Positions 54,361 through 63,954 are shown, counted from the first letter of the stretch. The stretch: DNA of 64,000 bases from an uncultured Eubacteriales bacterium (GCA_900551325.1 URVM01000014.1:19888-83887), one strand, 5' to 3'. Notes: generated from the sequence alone by a model not told the origin. Program-made: numbers and translations.

Positions 54361-54755
54361 CATTGGGGCGAATTACTGTCTTTGTTTAGTCTTCTTAAGT
54401 GGCAGGCTGGCTGTAACTCCTCCTTCAGCTTCCACTTCCGGTGGCTAAGAGTCTGTAAACTCGGGGATCGCAGGAACGCTCGAAACTTGCTTCGCTTCAA
54501 ACATCTCGCTAAGAACCCTGTTCACCCACTCGTTAACAGTCTCTAAGCACCTCCATAAGCCGCTTTCGGATGAGCTACAGCCATCCTTCCACTTTCTTTA
54601 GTATTCTAAGAGACAGTAATTCTAGTCTACTTAGTAGAAATTGCTCATCTAGTGATTGCCCCACTCTAAGTGCACCTCACCATAGAAGCTTTCGGCGTAC
54701 CCACAACTACCCTTCCGCCTCTTTCAGTATTTGGGAGATAGTAATTTTAGTCTAC
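54361..54755. repeat. Structured, repeated non-coding element of unknown type
   Basis: This 395-base stretch is clearly more GC-rich than its surroundings and has no convincing gene. An imperfect inverted pair CTAAGAGTCTGT (54445-54456) and ACAGTCTCTAAG (54536-54547) encloses nested stems. CCAC/GTGG (54432-54444) forms a small hairpin. AATTACTGTCT (54371-54381) is inverted at 54611-54621. Two tandem units of about 90 nt, each running from CTCTAAG to AGTCTAC, lie at 54541-54630 and 54664-54755. The remainder of the 54250-54908 gap is AT-rich. It could be a MITE-like mobile element or a structured RNA. Confidence 0.6.
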
Positions 54756-54908
54756 CTATATCTAATAAACTATGTATTAATATCTTTTATGTAATTTATT
54801 GCAAGATAATTGATTGAAATATTAGAATTTATTAGTTAGACTATAGATAATATATAAACAAAAAATTAATGGGAGTTTTATAATTTTTTTAATAAAAGGG
54901 GTGATAAA

Positions 54909-55301
54909 ATGTTAAAAGCAAAGTTAATAGGTGTTTTCAGAGTTCTGCTTTGGATTTTTCAATTTCTTATTCTTTTGTGTAGCTTTTTAGCCGTTACATC
55001 TACTATAAAGTTTTTTCCTTGGTATGAACCGTTAACTATGGGTGCTTTATTTGCTATCTTATTTTTAATACCTATTCAAGTATTACTTATACCTATCTAT
55101 TTCATTAGATATAGACCTTTATTATTTGAAGATATTGTTAAAGCTGTCCCTCTCCTTAATAGTGGGCTTCTTCTTTTAATATTTCTCTTTGTAGTGATTT
55201 ATGAACCATCTTTTTATCTTGTTTGTGGTATATCAGCTATTTTGGAAGTGCTGCTTATTGTATCTTGGATAAAAATATTTCTTAAAAAATGTAAGGGCTA
55301 A
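54909..55301 (+). CDS. Small four-segment membrane protein
   Basis: A 130-residue protein with four hydrophobic segments (about 8-32, 40-62, 77-97 and 101-122) joined by short loops, and a basic C-terminus (KIFLKKCKG). It has an AAGGGG site before its ATG. I do not recognise the family and no motif is informative. It lies just downstream of the repeat element, alone on the plus strand. Confidence 0.55.
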   Translation: MLKAKLIGVFRVLLWIFQFLILLCSFLAVTSTIKFFPWYEPLTMGALFAILFLIPIQVLLIPIYFIRYRPLLFEDIVKAVPLLNSGLLLLIFLFVVIYEPSFYLVCGISAILEVLLIVSWIKIFLKKCKG

Positions 55302-55384
55302 ACTAAAAACTCTAACTATATACATGTTGGTCTTAAGATGAATTTTATAATGAGTAAAAATTTTATATAAGAGAAGGGGAAAGA

Positions 55385-55573
55385 ATGATGCAAGTTGAAA
55401 ATAGGAATGTATCTGTAGTTGAGAAAACAGTTAAAACGGGGATTAGTTTTGGAAGTGCATTAGCAATGGTTATTAGTTATATGACTTGGAAATCTATTGG
55501 ATGGGCCATTTTACATGGGATTTTGAGTTGGGTATATGTGGTGTATTATATATTTAAATATGGTTGGAGTTAA
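55385..55573 (+). CDS. Very small membrane protein
   Basis: A 62-residue protein with one or two hydrophobic segments (about 18-33, 38-58, rich in Trp, Ile and Gly: SIGWAILHGILSWVYVVYYIF). Proteins with this AxxHGIxxWxYVxYY pattern occur widely as uncharacterised small membrane proteins. The start ATG has an AAGGGG site. Function unknown. Confidence 0.5.
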   Translation: MMQVENRNVSVVEKTVKTGISFGSALAMVISYMTWKSIGWAILHGILSWVYVVYYIFKYGWS

Positions 55574-55594
55574 TTTGATCCTATACTTATTCAA

Positions 55595-55630
55595 ATAAAA
55601 TAGAGCATCTCTAAGAGGTGCCCTATTTTA
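55595..55630. terminator. Bidirectional intrinsic terminator
   Basis: An AAATAAAATAG.../...CTATTTTATTT stem around GCATCTCTAAGAGGTGC lies between the 62-residue gene and the convergent BlaR1-like remnant. Confidence 0.75.
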
Positions 55631-55631
55631 T

Positions 55632-55994
55632 TTATTGTTTGATTAATACATAGTAGCTTGGATCTTCTCCACCTATAGTGTAGTCTCCTGTTTTCCATTC
55701 ATAGAACATATAGGTTTCATCCTCTATATTCTTAATGATACGCTTAGATACTGTTTTATTCCCTTCATTAATAATAGAATCTCCACTCCACCTTAAAGTA
55801 TCTGTATATAATCTATTATATATATCTAGTTTCTGTATTTCCACTATACCATTCTCTTGTATATCTAGAGTTTGCAAGCAAAGTATAGGATACATGGTGT
55901 CATTTTCCCCTTGGAAGTCTTCAATTTCATTTACAAAACTTATGCTCTTCCAAGTTCCTTTTAACTCTTCATTATCTACAAAAGGTACTTTTAC
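55632..55994 (-). pseudogene. Remnant of a BlaR1-like extracellular domain
   Basis: The open frame on the minus strand continues upstream of the first ATG (55895) to a stop at 55997. The extra codons read VPFVDNEELKGTWKSISFVN and EIEDFQGEND, matching the opening of the C-terminal domain found in BlaR1/M56-type sensors. The rest ends with TYMFYEWKTGDYT and SYYVLIKQ, the usual end of that domain. There is no ATG, no ribosome binding site at the true N-terminus, no metallopeptidase part and no membrane segment. I read it as the 3' remnant of a larger gene whose 5' part was lost; the family likeness is from memory. Confidence 0.6.
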
Positions 55995-56236
55995 TTATTT
56001 AAACTTTATTATAGATTTACTAAAATTCATACTGGTGATTTTATACTATTACTTTTTGTAGAGATATGTATGTTGCTTTTTTAATTTGCTTATCGGTAGT
56101 GACTATAGTATTTATACTTATAGTCAATATTTTATTGCTATATTAAATTTTATAATATAAACTATAAATGAAATTTTCAAATAAATAATTTTAAGTATGA
56201 TTATTTGCATATATGCTATATAAAGGAGATTGTCTG

Positions 56237-57232
56237 ATGGGGATAGAAAATATTATTAATAGTGATTTTAGGGGATGTGTCTTAATATGTGAAAACGAAC
56301 AGGTTGTTTTCCAAAAGTCATATGGCTATGCTGATTTATCAAATCAGGTACTAAATGAATTAGATACTAAATTTGCCACTGCCTCTGCTGGGAAAGTCTT
56401 TGTGGCAGTAGGGATATTACAACTTGTAGAAAAGGGATTACTTAAGCTTAGTGATAACATAGGTGATATTTTGGATTTCGATTTGAAACAAATTGATCCT
56501 AATATTACCGTTGAAGAATTACTTACTCATACTTCAGGAATTCCTGATTATTTTGATGAGACGGTTATGGAAGAGTATGAAGAACTTTGGAGAGATTTCC
56601 CTAATTATAAAATTCGTTCAAATCATGATTTACTACCTTTGTTCATTGACAAACCAATGATGTATCCTCGTGGTAGTAAGTTTCAGTATAATAATACTGG
56701 ATTTGTTGTATTAGCTATGATTATTGAAGCCTTAACAAAGAAGCCATTTGATGAATACTTAGACGAGAATATTTTCAAACCTTGTCAAATGACTTCTACT
56801 GGTTATTATGAGCTAGATAGACTTCCAGCTAAGTGTGCATTTAACTACATATACGATGATAAGCGTAATGAATATAGAACAAATATTTTTAGTGTGGATG
56901 CCAAAGGAACAGGGGCAGGTGGCGCATTTACAACAGTACATGATATTAAATTATTTTGGGATAACTTACTATCTTACAAATTACTTGCAGCCCAGATGAC
57001 AGAGAAAATGCTTTCTAATCATACTGGTGAAGAAGATTATTATGGTTATGGCCTTTGGCTTAAAAAGAATGACACAGGTTTTCATCCTTATTTCCAAGGT
57101 TGTGACCCTGGTGTAAGCTTTATCTCTTCTTATAATCTTGAAAAAAAGCTAATGATTACCCTAGTGAGTAATTATGGTGATAATGTTTGGAAGCTACTAA
57201 ATAATATTACTAAACACTACTTAGAGTTATAA
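56237..57232 (+). CDS. Serine hydrolase of the beta-lactamase/PBP4* family
   Basis: A class C-type serine hydrolase (331 residues from the chosen start at 56237, with AAAGGAG 8 nt upstream). It has the catalytic Ser-X-X-Lys in ATASAGKVF, the Tyr-X-Asn element YNNTGF and LLTHTSGIPDYFD, with a GTGAGGAFTT stretch near the C-terminal part in place of a strict KTG. There is no signal peptide, so it is probably cytoplasmic. Substrates of this family include peptides and esters; beta-lactamase activity should not be assumed. It stands alone. Confidence 0.85.
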   Translation: MGIENIINSDFRGCVLICENEQVVFQKSYGYADLSNQVLNELDTKFATASAGKVFVAVGILQLVEKGLLKLSDNIGDILDFDLKQIDPNITVEELLTHTSGIPDYFDETVMEEYEELWRDFPNYKIRSNHDLLPLFIDKPMMYPRGSKFQYNNTGFVVLAMIIEALTKKPFDEYLDENIFKPCQMTSTGYYELDRLPAKCAFNYIYDDKRNEYRTNIFSVDAKGTGAGGAFTTVHDIKLFWDNLLSYKLLAAQMTEKMLSNHTGEEDYYGYGLWLKKNDTGFHPYFQGCDPGVSFISSYNLEKKLMITLVSNYGDNVWKLLNNITKHYLEL

Positions 57233-57311
57233 AATAGCTATAATATCTTTAATAGTTAGATATGTTATAGGGTGATTTAGGAAGAACATCTGGCAACTGA
57301 AAGATATAAAC

Positions 57312-57355
57312 TAAAAGGAGATGTAGAATACTACATCTCCTTTTAGTTTATATGA
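57312..57355. terminator. Bidirectional intrinsic terminator
   Basis: A CTAAAAGGAGATGTAG hairpin with a short loop lies between the convergent serine hydrolase and MutS-like genes, with A/T flanks on both sides. Confidence 0.82.
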
Positions 57356-57380
57356 AATTTATTTCTTATACTTATCCATT

Positions 57381-59168
57381 TTACTCTATTACATCTATAC
57401 CTACCATTTTCATAAGGTATTTAGCATTGGTAGTAGTAGAATGGCCTTTTCGTAATTTGTAGTCGAAGTGAATAGTGTCGTTTGCATAGTGTTCTTCAAA
57501 GTGATAGTTTGATACACCTTTTTCACTGTTTAGTTGGCATAGTTCCATATCGTGTGTTGTAATAGCCCCAATACTTCCGCAGGCACTTAGGGCTTTGACT
57601 ACACTCATAGAACCTATAATCCTATCTGCTGAGTTGGTTCCTCTAAAGATTTCATCAATCAAGAAGCATTGATTGCCTGTTGTTTTGGCTGCTTCTATTA
57701 TTTCTTTAATGCGTGTCAGTTCTGCGTAGAAGGTAGATATGCCTTGGCTTAAGTCATCTCTTATACGCATGGAGGTTGCTATATTCATCTTACTACATTT
57801 AAGTGTCTTCCCTATAATAGGTGCACCACTGTAAGCAAGAACTAAGCTTATACCTATTGTACGCATAAAGGTAGTTTTTCCTGACATGTTTGAACCTGTA
57901 ATAACGAATATCTCGTCTTTTAGCTCTATATCATTACATACTCTTACGCCTGCTTCTATGAGAGGATGCCCAATATTAATCCCCTCTATATACTGACCTT
58001 CTTGTGATACCAGTGGGAAGTTTGCCTCTTTTTCAATATGTCCAATCACACTTAAACTAATAAGGCTTTCTATTTCTCCTATAGCTTCTAAGTACTTTTC
58101 TACTTGATCGCCATAGTGTTTACGCCACTTTTCTACCTTTAAGATAACTTGTAAATCCCATACCATTAACCCATTTAAAAGAATTGCTACAATAGGTTGA
58201 TATGTAATATGAGCCAAATTACTTATGTGTTCTAGCTCTTTAAGACACTGAAGTGCATTATACTTATCCTTAAATAAGCATTCTACCTGTGCTTTTAAAT
58301 AAGGACTTGTGAATGTCTTTTCTTCTAAAACTTTCAGTATACCTACATATTCTTTGAGATCATAAAGTATGCCCATTAACATTTCCTTAGTCTTTGAAAT
58401 ACGTGGTGCAAAGAAGATGACAAATCCATAAGTAGCTATAATTAAAAATGCTGTTAAAGACTTTAACCAGCCTAGTGATGTGATAAAACTTAAAGCTACC
58501 AAAGGAATAATAACAAAAGGTAGGCCTTTTATAAGATTACGTAACCATTTATTATGAACGTAATAGGCCCCATCCTTTGCATAGTCTAAAAGTTTCTTAG
58601 GTTCTTCTATACTTTTCTTACGCCTGCTTGTAGCCCCTTCAACTTTTTGGCAGAAGTCTAAGTCATTAAGTAATTCCTTTATAGCTTTTTGCCTGTCAGA
58701 TATTACGCCCTCATCTAAATCATTGTGTAGTAGAGCATGAGCTAAATGTTGGCGACCATACCAAGTATGTGTTGTATTGATTTTTTGAAAAAGAGATTCT
58801 GGTCCTACTATGTCTAAATCTAAAGCATAAGGGTGATTAGGGTCCATAAATTCTTCTCCCTTATCCTTAAAAGTATGCCATTCTTTAGTTAGACGCATAC
58901 TATAGCGTCTGTTGACTGCTTCCATACTTGCATAGTAATCCATCATTTCTTTGACTTTTTGATGCTTATATATAAGATAGCAAAAGACAGCAAAACAAGC
59001 CCCTCCACCTATAATAAATAAAAAGGGCTTAGGGCTTTTAATTGCTAAATAAATCATGCAACCTATCACTATCATAACTAGCATCCTTAAGTTGGCTAGT
59101 GTATTATACTTTTTCTTTTCTTCTTCCCATAAACTATGGTACTTTTGTTCTAACTGTTCAAATGGCAC
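57381..59168 (-). CDS. Membrane-anchored MutS-family ATPase
   Basis: A 595-residue protein whose C-terminal 170 residues are a MutS-type ATPase: Walker A GSNMSGKTTF at 425-434, Walker B FLIDE near 502-506, and the signature stretch DDLSQGISTFYAEL and TTHDMELC. It lacks the N-terminal mismatch-binding domain. Two pairs of hydrophobic segments (about 27-66 and 210-255) suggest it is in the membrane. Relatives are usually annotated as MutS-like DNA mismatch repair ATPases of unknown role. A membrane location makes classical mismatch repair unlikely. Confidence 0.85.
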   Translation of the reverse strand: MPFEQLEQKYHSLWEEEKKKYNTLANLRMLVMIVIGCMIYLAIKSPKPFLFIIGGGACFAVFCYLIYKHQKVKEMMDYYASMEAVNRRYSMRLTKEWHTFKDKGEEFMDPNHPYALDLDIVGPESLFQKINTTHTWYGRQHLAHALLHNDLDEGVISDRQKAIKELLNDLDFCQKVEGATSRRKKSIEEPKKLLDYAKDGAYYVHNKWLRNLIKGLPFVIIPLVALSFITSLGWLKSLTAFLIIATYGFVIFFAPRISKTKEMLMGILYDLKEYVGILKVLEEKTFTSPYLKAQVECLFKDKYNALQCLKELEHISNLAHITYQPIVAILLNGLMVWDLQVILKVEKWRKHYGDQVEKYLEAIGEIESLISLSVIGHIEKEANFPLVSQEGQYIEGINIGHPLIEAGVRVCNDIELKDEIFVITGSNMSGKTTFMRTIGISLVLAYSGAPIIGKTLKCSKMNIATSMRIRDDLSQGISTFYAELTRIKEIIEAAKTTGNQCFLIDEIFRGTNSADRIIGSMSVVKALSACGSIGAITTHDMELCQLNSEKGVSNYHFEEHYANDTIHFDYKLRKGHSTTTNAKYLMKMVGIDVIE

Positions 59169-59184
59169 TTATCTACTCCTCCTT

Positions 59185-59454
59185 TTAATGACTTTTAGGA
59201 TTTGTAAGTCTTTCTAACTCCTCTAAATATTTAAAAGCATCTTCGTTAGAAGCCTTACACATTTCCTTACTTGGTTGTAAGCTACTACATACTTTTGGTC
59301 TAAGGGGACTTCCAAATATACGACACCTATTATTTTCATCTAGCTGAATACACCTTACGCCTGCTGGCTTACCTTCTGGCATACCTGGTATAGGTGATGA
59401 AATAGAAGGGGCAATACAACATGCCCCACATTTTTCTCTACAGTCCACGCTCAT
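59185..59454 (-). CDS. YkgJ-family cysteine-cluster protein
   Basis: An 89-residue protein with the cysteine pattern of the YkgJ (zinc/iron-chelating) family: CREKCGACCI near the N-terminus, a single Cys in GVRCIQLDENNRCRIF and VCSSLQPSKEMC near the end. It probably binds a metal or iron-sulfur cluster; no biochemical function is established. It lies 11 nt from the ABC permease gene and 16 nt from the MutS-like gene, so it may belong to one transcript. Confidence 0.85.
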   Translation of the reverse strand: MSVDCREKCGACCIAPSISSPIPGMPEGKPAGVRCIQLDENNRCRIFGSPLRPKVCSSLQPSKEMCKASNEDAFKYLEELERLTNPKSH

Positions 59455-59465
59455 CCTCTTTTCTT

Positions 59466-60575
59466 TTACTCTTGCTCACTATAGCGAGAAGTGATGATTA
59501 AGCTTACGAGTATAAGTACAGTGGCAATTAATAGAGCAACTGCTAAAGTACCTATTACATTTTCAAGTGGCTTTCCACCAATCATTTCTTTATAACCTTT
59601 CATAATCCACCTAATAGGTGAAAAATAGGCCAACTTCTGAATCCCTACAGGGAAAAATTCTAATGGAAAAAAAGTATCACTTAACATACATAAAGGTGTC
59701 ACACCTATTCCCATTACAAGATAATATATAGTACTTTTTTTACTAATAGCATAGACTAATAAACTTATTCCAATACCTACTACACAAAGTGTTACCCCTA
59801 TCATAATAAATTCTAGACTATCTAGATTAAAATTAATTTTTAAGCATTTCATACTTACTAACTGTATAAGTATTTGAGTAAATAAAATAGTAAAGGCTCC
59901 CAGTACATGACCTAGTATATATTGATACTTCTTAAGAGGTGCCACTGTAATACGCTCATATACATAAAGCTCTCTTTCGTTCATCATAGGACTAAGTCCA
60001 ATTCCTGCTGTAAGAAGAAACATCATAATGAAAAAGCTAAAGCTTGTAGTCATTGTCATCATTTGCTTTACTTCATTTTGTGTTTCCACTATAGGTTTAT
60101 CATTTTGAACTTTTTCATAAAGCTTATAAAAATCAGCTTCACTTTGGGAATGATTTACAAGTTGACCTAGGTGCAACATCTTCCCTTCAAATACTTCCTT
60201 TATTTCTTGATTATCCTTCAGAATAAGTTTATAAGGCATCTTTCCCTCTTTAAGGGTCTTATAACTATTATGATACGCCATCACTATGCCTAAGTCTACG
60301 TTATTCTCTTCTATATCCAATTTTAGCTGTGCTTCATCTTCATAATACTTTACGCCAACTTGGGCTTTTTCAAGCTCCTGTTCAAGAATGCTAGTCATCT
60401 TGCTTTCATCCTTGGCATATATACCCACTTGACCTATTAAAAGCATCTGATCATTACCAAAAAGAAACTGTGCCCAAAGAGAAAGGACAATAGGAACAAA
60501 TAACAATAATACTGCCCAGGGTCTTATAAAAAACATTCTTATATTATGTTTTGCTATTTTAAAAATTTGATTCAT
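59466..60575 (-). CDS. ABC-2 type transporter permease
   Basis: A 369-residue permease with one N-terminal membrane segment (about 17-36), a long extracytoplasmic region (to about 170) and five more membrane segments at the C-terminus (about 175-360, including FFIMMFLLTAGIGLSPMMNERE). This is the ABC-2/YhgE-like architecture. It overlaps the 5'-adjacent permease by 4 nt, and with that subunit and the ATPase would form an exporter. The cargo is unknown; drugs, peptides or lipids are possible. Confidence 0.9.
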   Translation of the reverse strand: MNQIFKIAKHNIRMFFIRPWAVLLLFVPIVLSLWAQFLFGNDQMLLIGQVGIYAKDESKMTSILEQELEKAQVGVKYYEDEAQLKLDIEENNVDLGIVMAYHNSYKTLKEGKMPYKLILKDNQEIKEVFEGKMLHLGQLVNHSQSEADFYKLYEKVQNDKPIVETQNEVKQMMTMTTSFSFFIMMFLLTAGIGLSPMMNERELYVYERITVAPLKKYQYILGHVLGAFTILFTQILIQLVSMKCLKINFNLDSLEFIMIGVTLCVVGIGISLLVYAISKKSTIYYLVMGIGVTPLCMLSDTFFPLEFFPVGIQKLAYFSPIRWIMKGYKEMIGGKPLENVIGTLAVALLIATVLILVSLIITSRYSEQE

Positions 60576-61612
60576 TGTAAATCCCCCTCCCTTTTAAGCT
60601 TTATCATAACTAACCCACCTAGTACTAAAAATACAACTATAAAATAACCAATAAGCATAAGACTATTAGATAAGTGACCATACTGTACTAAACTTTCTAA
60701 CCCCTCTACAAGAGGTTTAATAGGCGATAATACTGTAATATTTCCAAGGTCAAACATAGGCATCAGCTTGCCACTTAGCATAGCTGAAAGGGTAATAATG
60801 ACAGAAAGAATATTTTCACCCATATCTTGATTCCTAACATACAAACCTATTGTCATCCCGAGCAAAGTTGTAAGTAAACTAGCTATTAATACAAGTCCCA
60901 TAGATTGTACTAGCATCTGGGAAAAATCTATCTTAAATATAATTCCATAAGCCCCCATACTTATAAGGCTTATTATAAAAATGATTACACTACTTGTAGT
61001 ATACTCCATCAAAAATAATACGCGTTTAGAAATAGATGTTGTAAAGGCACGAATACCTACAGCTTGCTTCATATAAAATACTTGCCCTATTCCAAAGTTT
61101 CCACCTAATAAGATGCCAAAAATTAACATAGTAATGACTAAAGGTGTCTTAATATCCTTTTCCCCTTGCCCCTGTATATATTCATACTCTATAGGAGGAT
61201 TTGATGCTGTCCCCTCCCCTATTACTTGGTTCATGGTATAGCCTATAGTAAATTCATTAAGCAAACTGGAAAGGGTTGTTTCTTCTACCATTCCTCCACT
61301 TTGATTTAAAATAGTAAGTTTCTTTTTCGTTTCATCTACTTCTATTATAAAATCAGCTTCTTTTTCACTCACTAAATCTAAATTTATGCCCTCAGTCCCC
61401 ACCATACCTTCAAGAAAAAATTTTACACCTTGTGTAAGTTCTCCTTCTTGTTCTCTTAGCGCTACTGTAAAATCTATCTTTTCCTCTACCTTATCTACTG
61501 CTGTAAACATATTTACAAAAAGTACTGTAAGCATAATTGGGAATATACTCATCATAAACAATACTTTATAATCCTTTAGCTTTCGTTTTAGAATATTAAA
61601 CCAAATAGTCAT
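60572..61612 (-). CDS. ABC-2 type transporter permease
   Basis: A 346-residue permease of the same layout as its partner: membrane segment about 18-34, an extracytoplasmic region (about 35-155) and five C-terminal membrane segments. Tandem dissimilar ABC-2 permeases behind one ATPase indicate a heterodimeric exporter. It starts 11 nt after the ATPase stop and overlaps the next permease by 4 nt. Confidence 0.9.
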   Translation of the reverse strand: MTIWFNILKRKLKDYKVLFMMSIFPIMLTVLFVNMFTAVDKVEEKIDFTVALREQEGELTQGVKFFLEGMVGTEGINLDLVSEKEADFIIEVDETKKKLTILNQSGGMVEETTLSSLLNEFTIGYTMNQVIGEGTASNPPIEYEYIQGQGEKDIKTPLVITMLIFGILLGGNFGIGQVFYMKQAVGIRAFTTSISKRVLFLMEYTTSSVIIFIISLISMGAYGIIFKIDFSQMLVQSMGLVLIASLLTTLLGMTIGLYVRNQDMGENILSVIITLSAMLSGKLMPMFDLGNITVLSPIKPLVEGLESLVQYGHLSNSLMLIGYFIVVFLVLGGLVMIKLKREGDLQ

Positions 61613-61623
61613 TGTATCTCCCC

Positions 61624-62559
61624 CTAATCTCTTAATGCTCTACCTGTTAAATTTAAAAATACATCCTCTAAGTTCAGTTCCTTCATATGAATATCTGTAA
61701 GCTCTGCTCCCTCTTGAATAAGTAAAGTTATAATTTGGTCTAGGTTAGTCACTTCTCTTCTTGAATAAACAGTGAGTACGTTACCTTCAAACTTTACTTG
61801 CTCTACTCCCTTTATAAGCATAAGCTTTTCTTCTTTTACCTTTGATAAATCTCTTAAAGTCATTTGTACTGTAGCATATTCTTCGATTAAACCTGCTAAA
61901 GCCTCCTTTGTTCCAACAGCTATGACTTCCCCTCGGTCTATAATCCCTATACGCTCACACAAACTTTCAGCTTCTTCCATGTAATGTGTAGTATAAATAA
62001 CTGTAGTCCCTTTTGCCTTTAATGCTTTAATCGCCTCTAAAATATAATTTCTTGATTGAGGGTCTATGCCTACTGTTGGTTCATCCATAATAACTAACTT
62101 AGGATTGTGTACAATACCACAAGCAATGTTTAACCTACGCTTCATACCACCTGAAAAATGCTTTGCCTTATCTTTAGCCCTTTGTTCTAATCCTACAAAA
62201 TGTAAAGCCTCATACACTTTACTTTTTAGCTCTTCCCCCTTAAATCCATAAAGACTTCCAAAGAAATTAACATTTTCATAAGCAGTCAATGACTCAAAAA
62301 TCGCAAGTTCTTGAGGCACAACTCCCAGCTGTCTCTTAATAGCAGTAGGCTCTTCCTCCAAAACCTTTCCGAATATTTTAATCGTACCTAAATCTTTTCT
62401 TTTAACCATACTAAGAATATTGATTAAAGTAGTCTTGCCTGCACCATTTGGTCCAAGTAAGCCAAAAATTTCTCCTTCTTCTACTTCCAAATCTATATTC
62501 TTTAATGCTACTAAATCCTTAAAGTTTTTGTACACACCTTTAATTTCTAAAACCTTCAT
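61624..62559 (-). CDS. ABC transporter ATP-binding protein
   Basis: A 311-residue ATPase with Walker A GPNGAGKTT (about 36-44), Q-loop VPQELAIF, signature FSGGMKRRL, Walker B LVIMDEPTVGID and the switch His in TTHYMEEAE. The C-terminal 80 residues follow the DrrA/CcmA-type pattern. It is the first gene of the three-gene exporter operon and pairs with the two permeases downstream. The family includes drug, bacteriocin and lipid exporters; no cargo gene is nearby. Confidence 0.94.
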   Translation of the reverse strand: MKVLEIKGVYKNFKDLVALKNIDLEVEEGEIFGLLGPNGAGKTTLINILSMVKRKDLGTIKIFGKVLEEEPTAIKRQLGVVPQELAIFESLTAYENVNFFGSLYGFKGEELKSKVYEALHFVGLEQRAKDKAKHFSGGMKRRLNIACGIVHNPKLVIMDEPTVGIDPQSRNYILEAIKALKAKGTTVIYTTHYMEEAESLCERIGIIDRGEVIAVGTKEALAGLIEEYATVQMTLRDLSKVKEEKLMLIKGVEQVKFEGNVLTVYSRREVTNLDQIITLLIQEGAELTDIHMKELNLEDVFLNLTGRALRD

Positions 62560-62760
62560 ATGACTCCCCCATCTCTATACATTTATTGTATTGGTATAAT
62601 CCTATTGTATAAAAACAAAGTGCTACTTTTAAGTACTAAAAGTAACACTTTCTATATGACTTTAGTCATGTTTATTTTACTATCCCAAACTAATGTTGTA
62701 AAATTATAATATATTAAAAATATTAATAGGTGAAATAGGATTTATAAATTAGGGGGAACT

Positions 62761-63906
62761 ATGAATATTATATATAAATGGATACCATATGATATTTGGC
62801 ACAAAGCAGAGTATGAATTATGGTTAAAAGAACTAGCTTATTCAGGCTTACACGTTCAAAAGATGAGAAAATATTGGGGGAGATTTGAGCGAGTACAACC
62901 ACAAACATTAGAATATCGACTTTGTTTTAGTCCAAAGAGTTTAAATGAAAGCATACTAACAGATTACAATTGGAAAAAGATTAAAACATCTAGTGACTTT
63001 GCTCTTTTTCAGTCAGCTAGTGCCAAGCCTTCTGACGAATTATATAAAAATAAAAATTTACAAATAAAAGATCTAATACATAAACGAGAATCCCATGAAA
63101 GAAATGCCTTTTGGTTTTTAGCAAGTATCGTATTTATTCTATTAGTTTTGTTATGGCCTAAAAAATATTACACTTTAAATCTAGTAGCTCAAAAATATAA
63201 TATCTTTAGATTTTATATTCTAGTCCAATTCACTTGTTGGTATAGAGAAATGAGAAGTTATAAGGGACTAAAGGCACTGGAAGAGTCCTTAATAAAAGGT
63301 CTTCAAACTAAATATATAAAATCTCTAAAAGCAAGTATACAAAAGTTCTTTTATTTTGCTTTGTTATGTTTTGTATTTATAGTTTTCTTTATAGAAATAA
63401 AAACTATTGGAAATGAAAAGATACCATTACCAATAGAAGAAATAGCCCTACCTGTTATACAGTTAAGCACCTTAGAAGATGCTTCAATATTGGAAAGGGA
63501 TCCTGATGACCAACAATATACCTTCTATAATTACTATGAAAAATATTGGAAACTTTTTGCTTATCGAGTTTATAAATCGGATGAGGATGGTATATTAAAT
63601 ACTGAGGAAGATATAAATAACAAACACCCTAATGTGGAAACTGAATTCTATGAACTTACATTTAAGTGGATGAGAGAGCCTCTAGTAAAAGACTTGATTC
63701 AAAGATACCAAGATGAAATTACAGTTCCTTATAAAGATATAGTAAGGCAAGATGCAGAAGGATTAGATGGTGTTTACATACTTGCTGAAAACTATAATAT
63801 AGAGCTTATTGGAATAAAGGACAATAAAGTTATGTACGTAAAGTATAGTGGTAATGCAAGCTTAGATAACCTTATAAAAGAAATAGCAAGAAAGATTGTG
63901 TTTTAA
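62761..63906 (+). CDS. DUF2812-domain membrane protein
   Basis: A 381-residue protein. Residues 1-95 match the DUF2812 pattern (WLKELAYSGLHVQKMRKYWGRFE, then an aromatic YRLCFSP). Two membrane segments follow (about 120-138 and 197-216), then a 150-residue acidic C-terminal region. DUF2812 proteins often accompany PadR-type regulators, but no such gene is seen. It has a GGGGG site before the ATG, diverges from the ABC operon, and ends before a strong terminator. Function unknown. Confidence 0.75.
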   Translation: MNIIYKWIPYDIWHKAEYELWLKELAYSGLHVQKMRKYWGRFERVQPQTLEYRLCFSPKSLNESILTDYNWKKIKTSSDFALFQSASAKPSDELYKNKNLQIKDLIHKRESHERNAFWFLASIVFILLVLLWPKKYYTLNLVAQKYNIFRFYILVQFTCWYREMRSYKGLKALEESLIKGLQTKYIKSLKASIQKFFYFALLCFVFIVFFIEIKTIGNEKIPLPIEEIALPVIQLSTLEDASILERDPDDQQYTFYNYYEKYWKLFAYRVYKSDEDGILNTEEDINNKHPNVETEFYELTFKWMREPLVKDLIQRYQDEITVPYKDIVRQDAEGLDGVYILAENYNIELIGIKDNKVMYVKYSGNASLDNLIKEIARKIVF

Positions 63907-63954
63907 CCTAAATCATTATCTACTTAAAATGCCTCCTCTAAATTGGAGGCCACT

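Noticed and set aside
54570..54750. CRISPR array
   Set aside because: Only two units, about 90 nt long and imperfect; the geometry does not fit CRISPR repeats and spacers.
54570..54794. 74-codon frame in the repeat element
   Set aside because: Serine-rich product from structured repeat DNA, with no ribosome binding site; better explained by the repeat.
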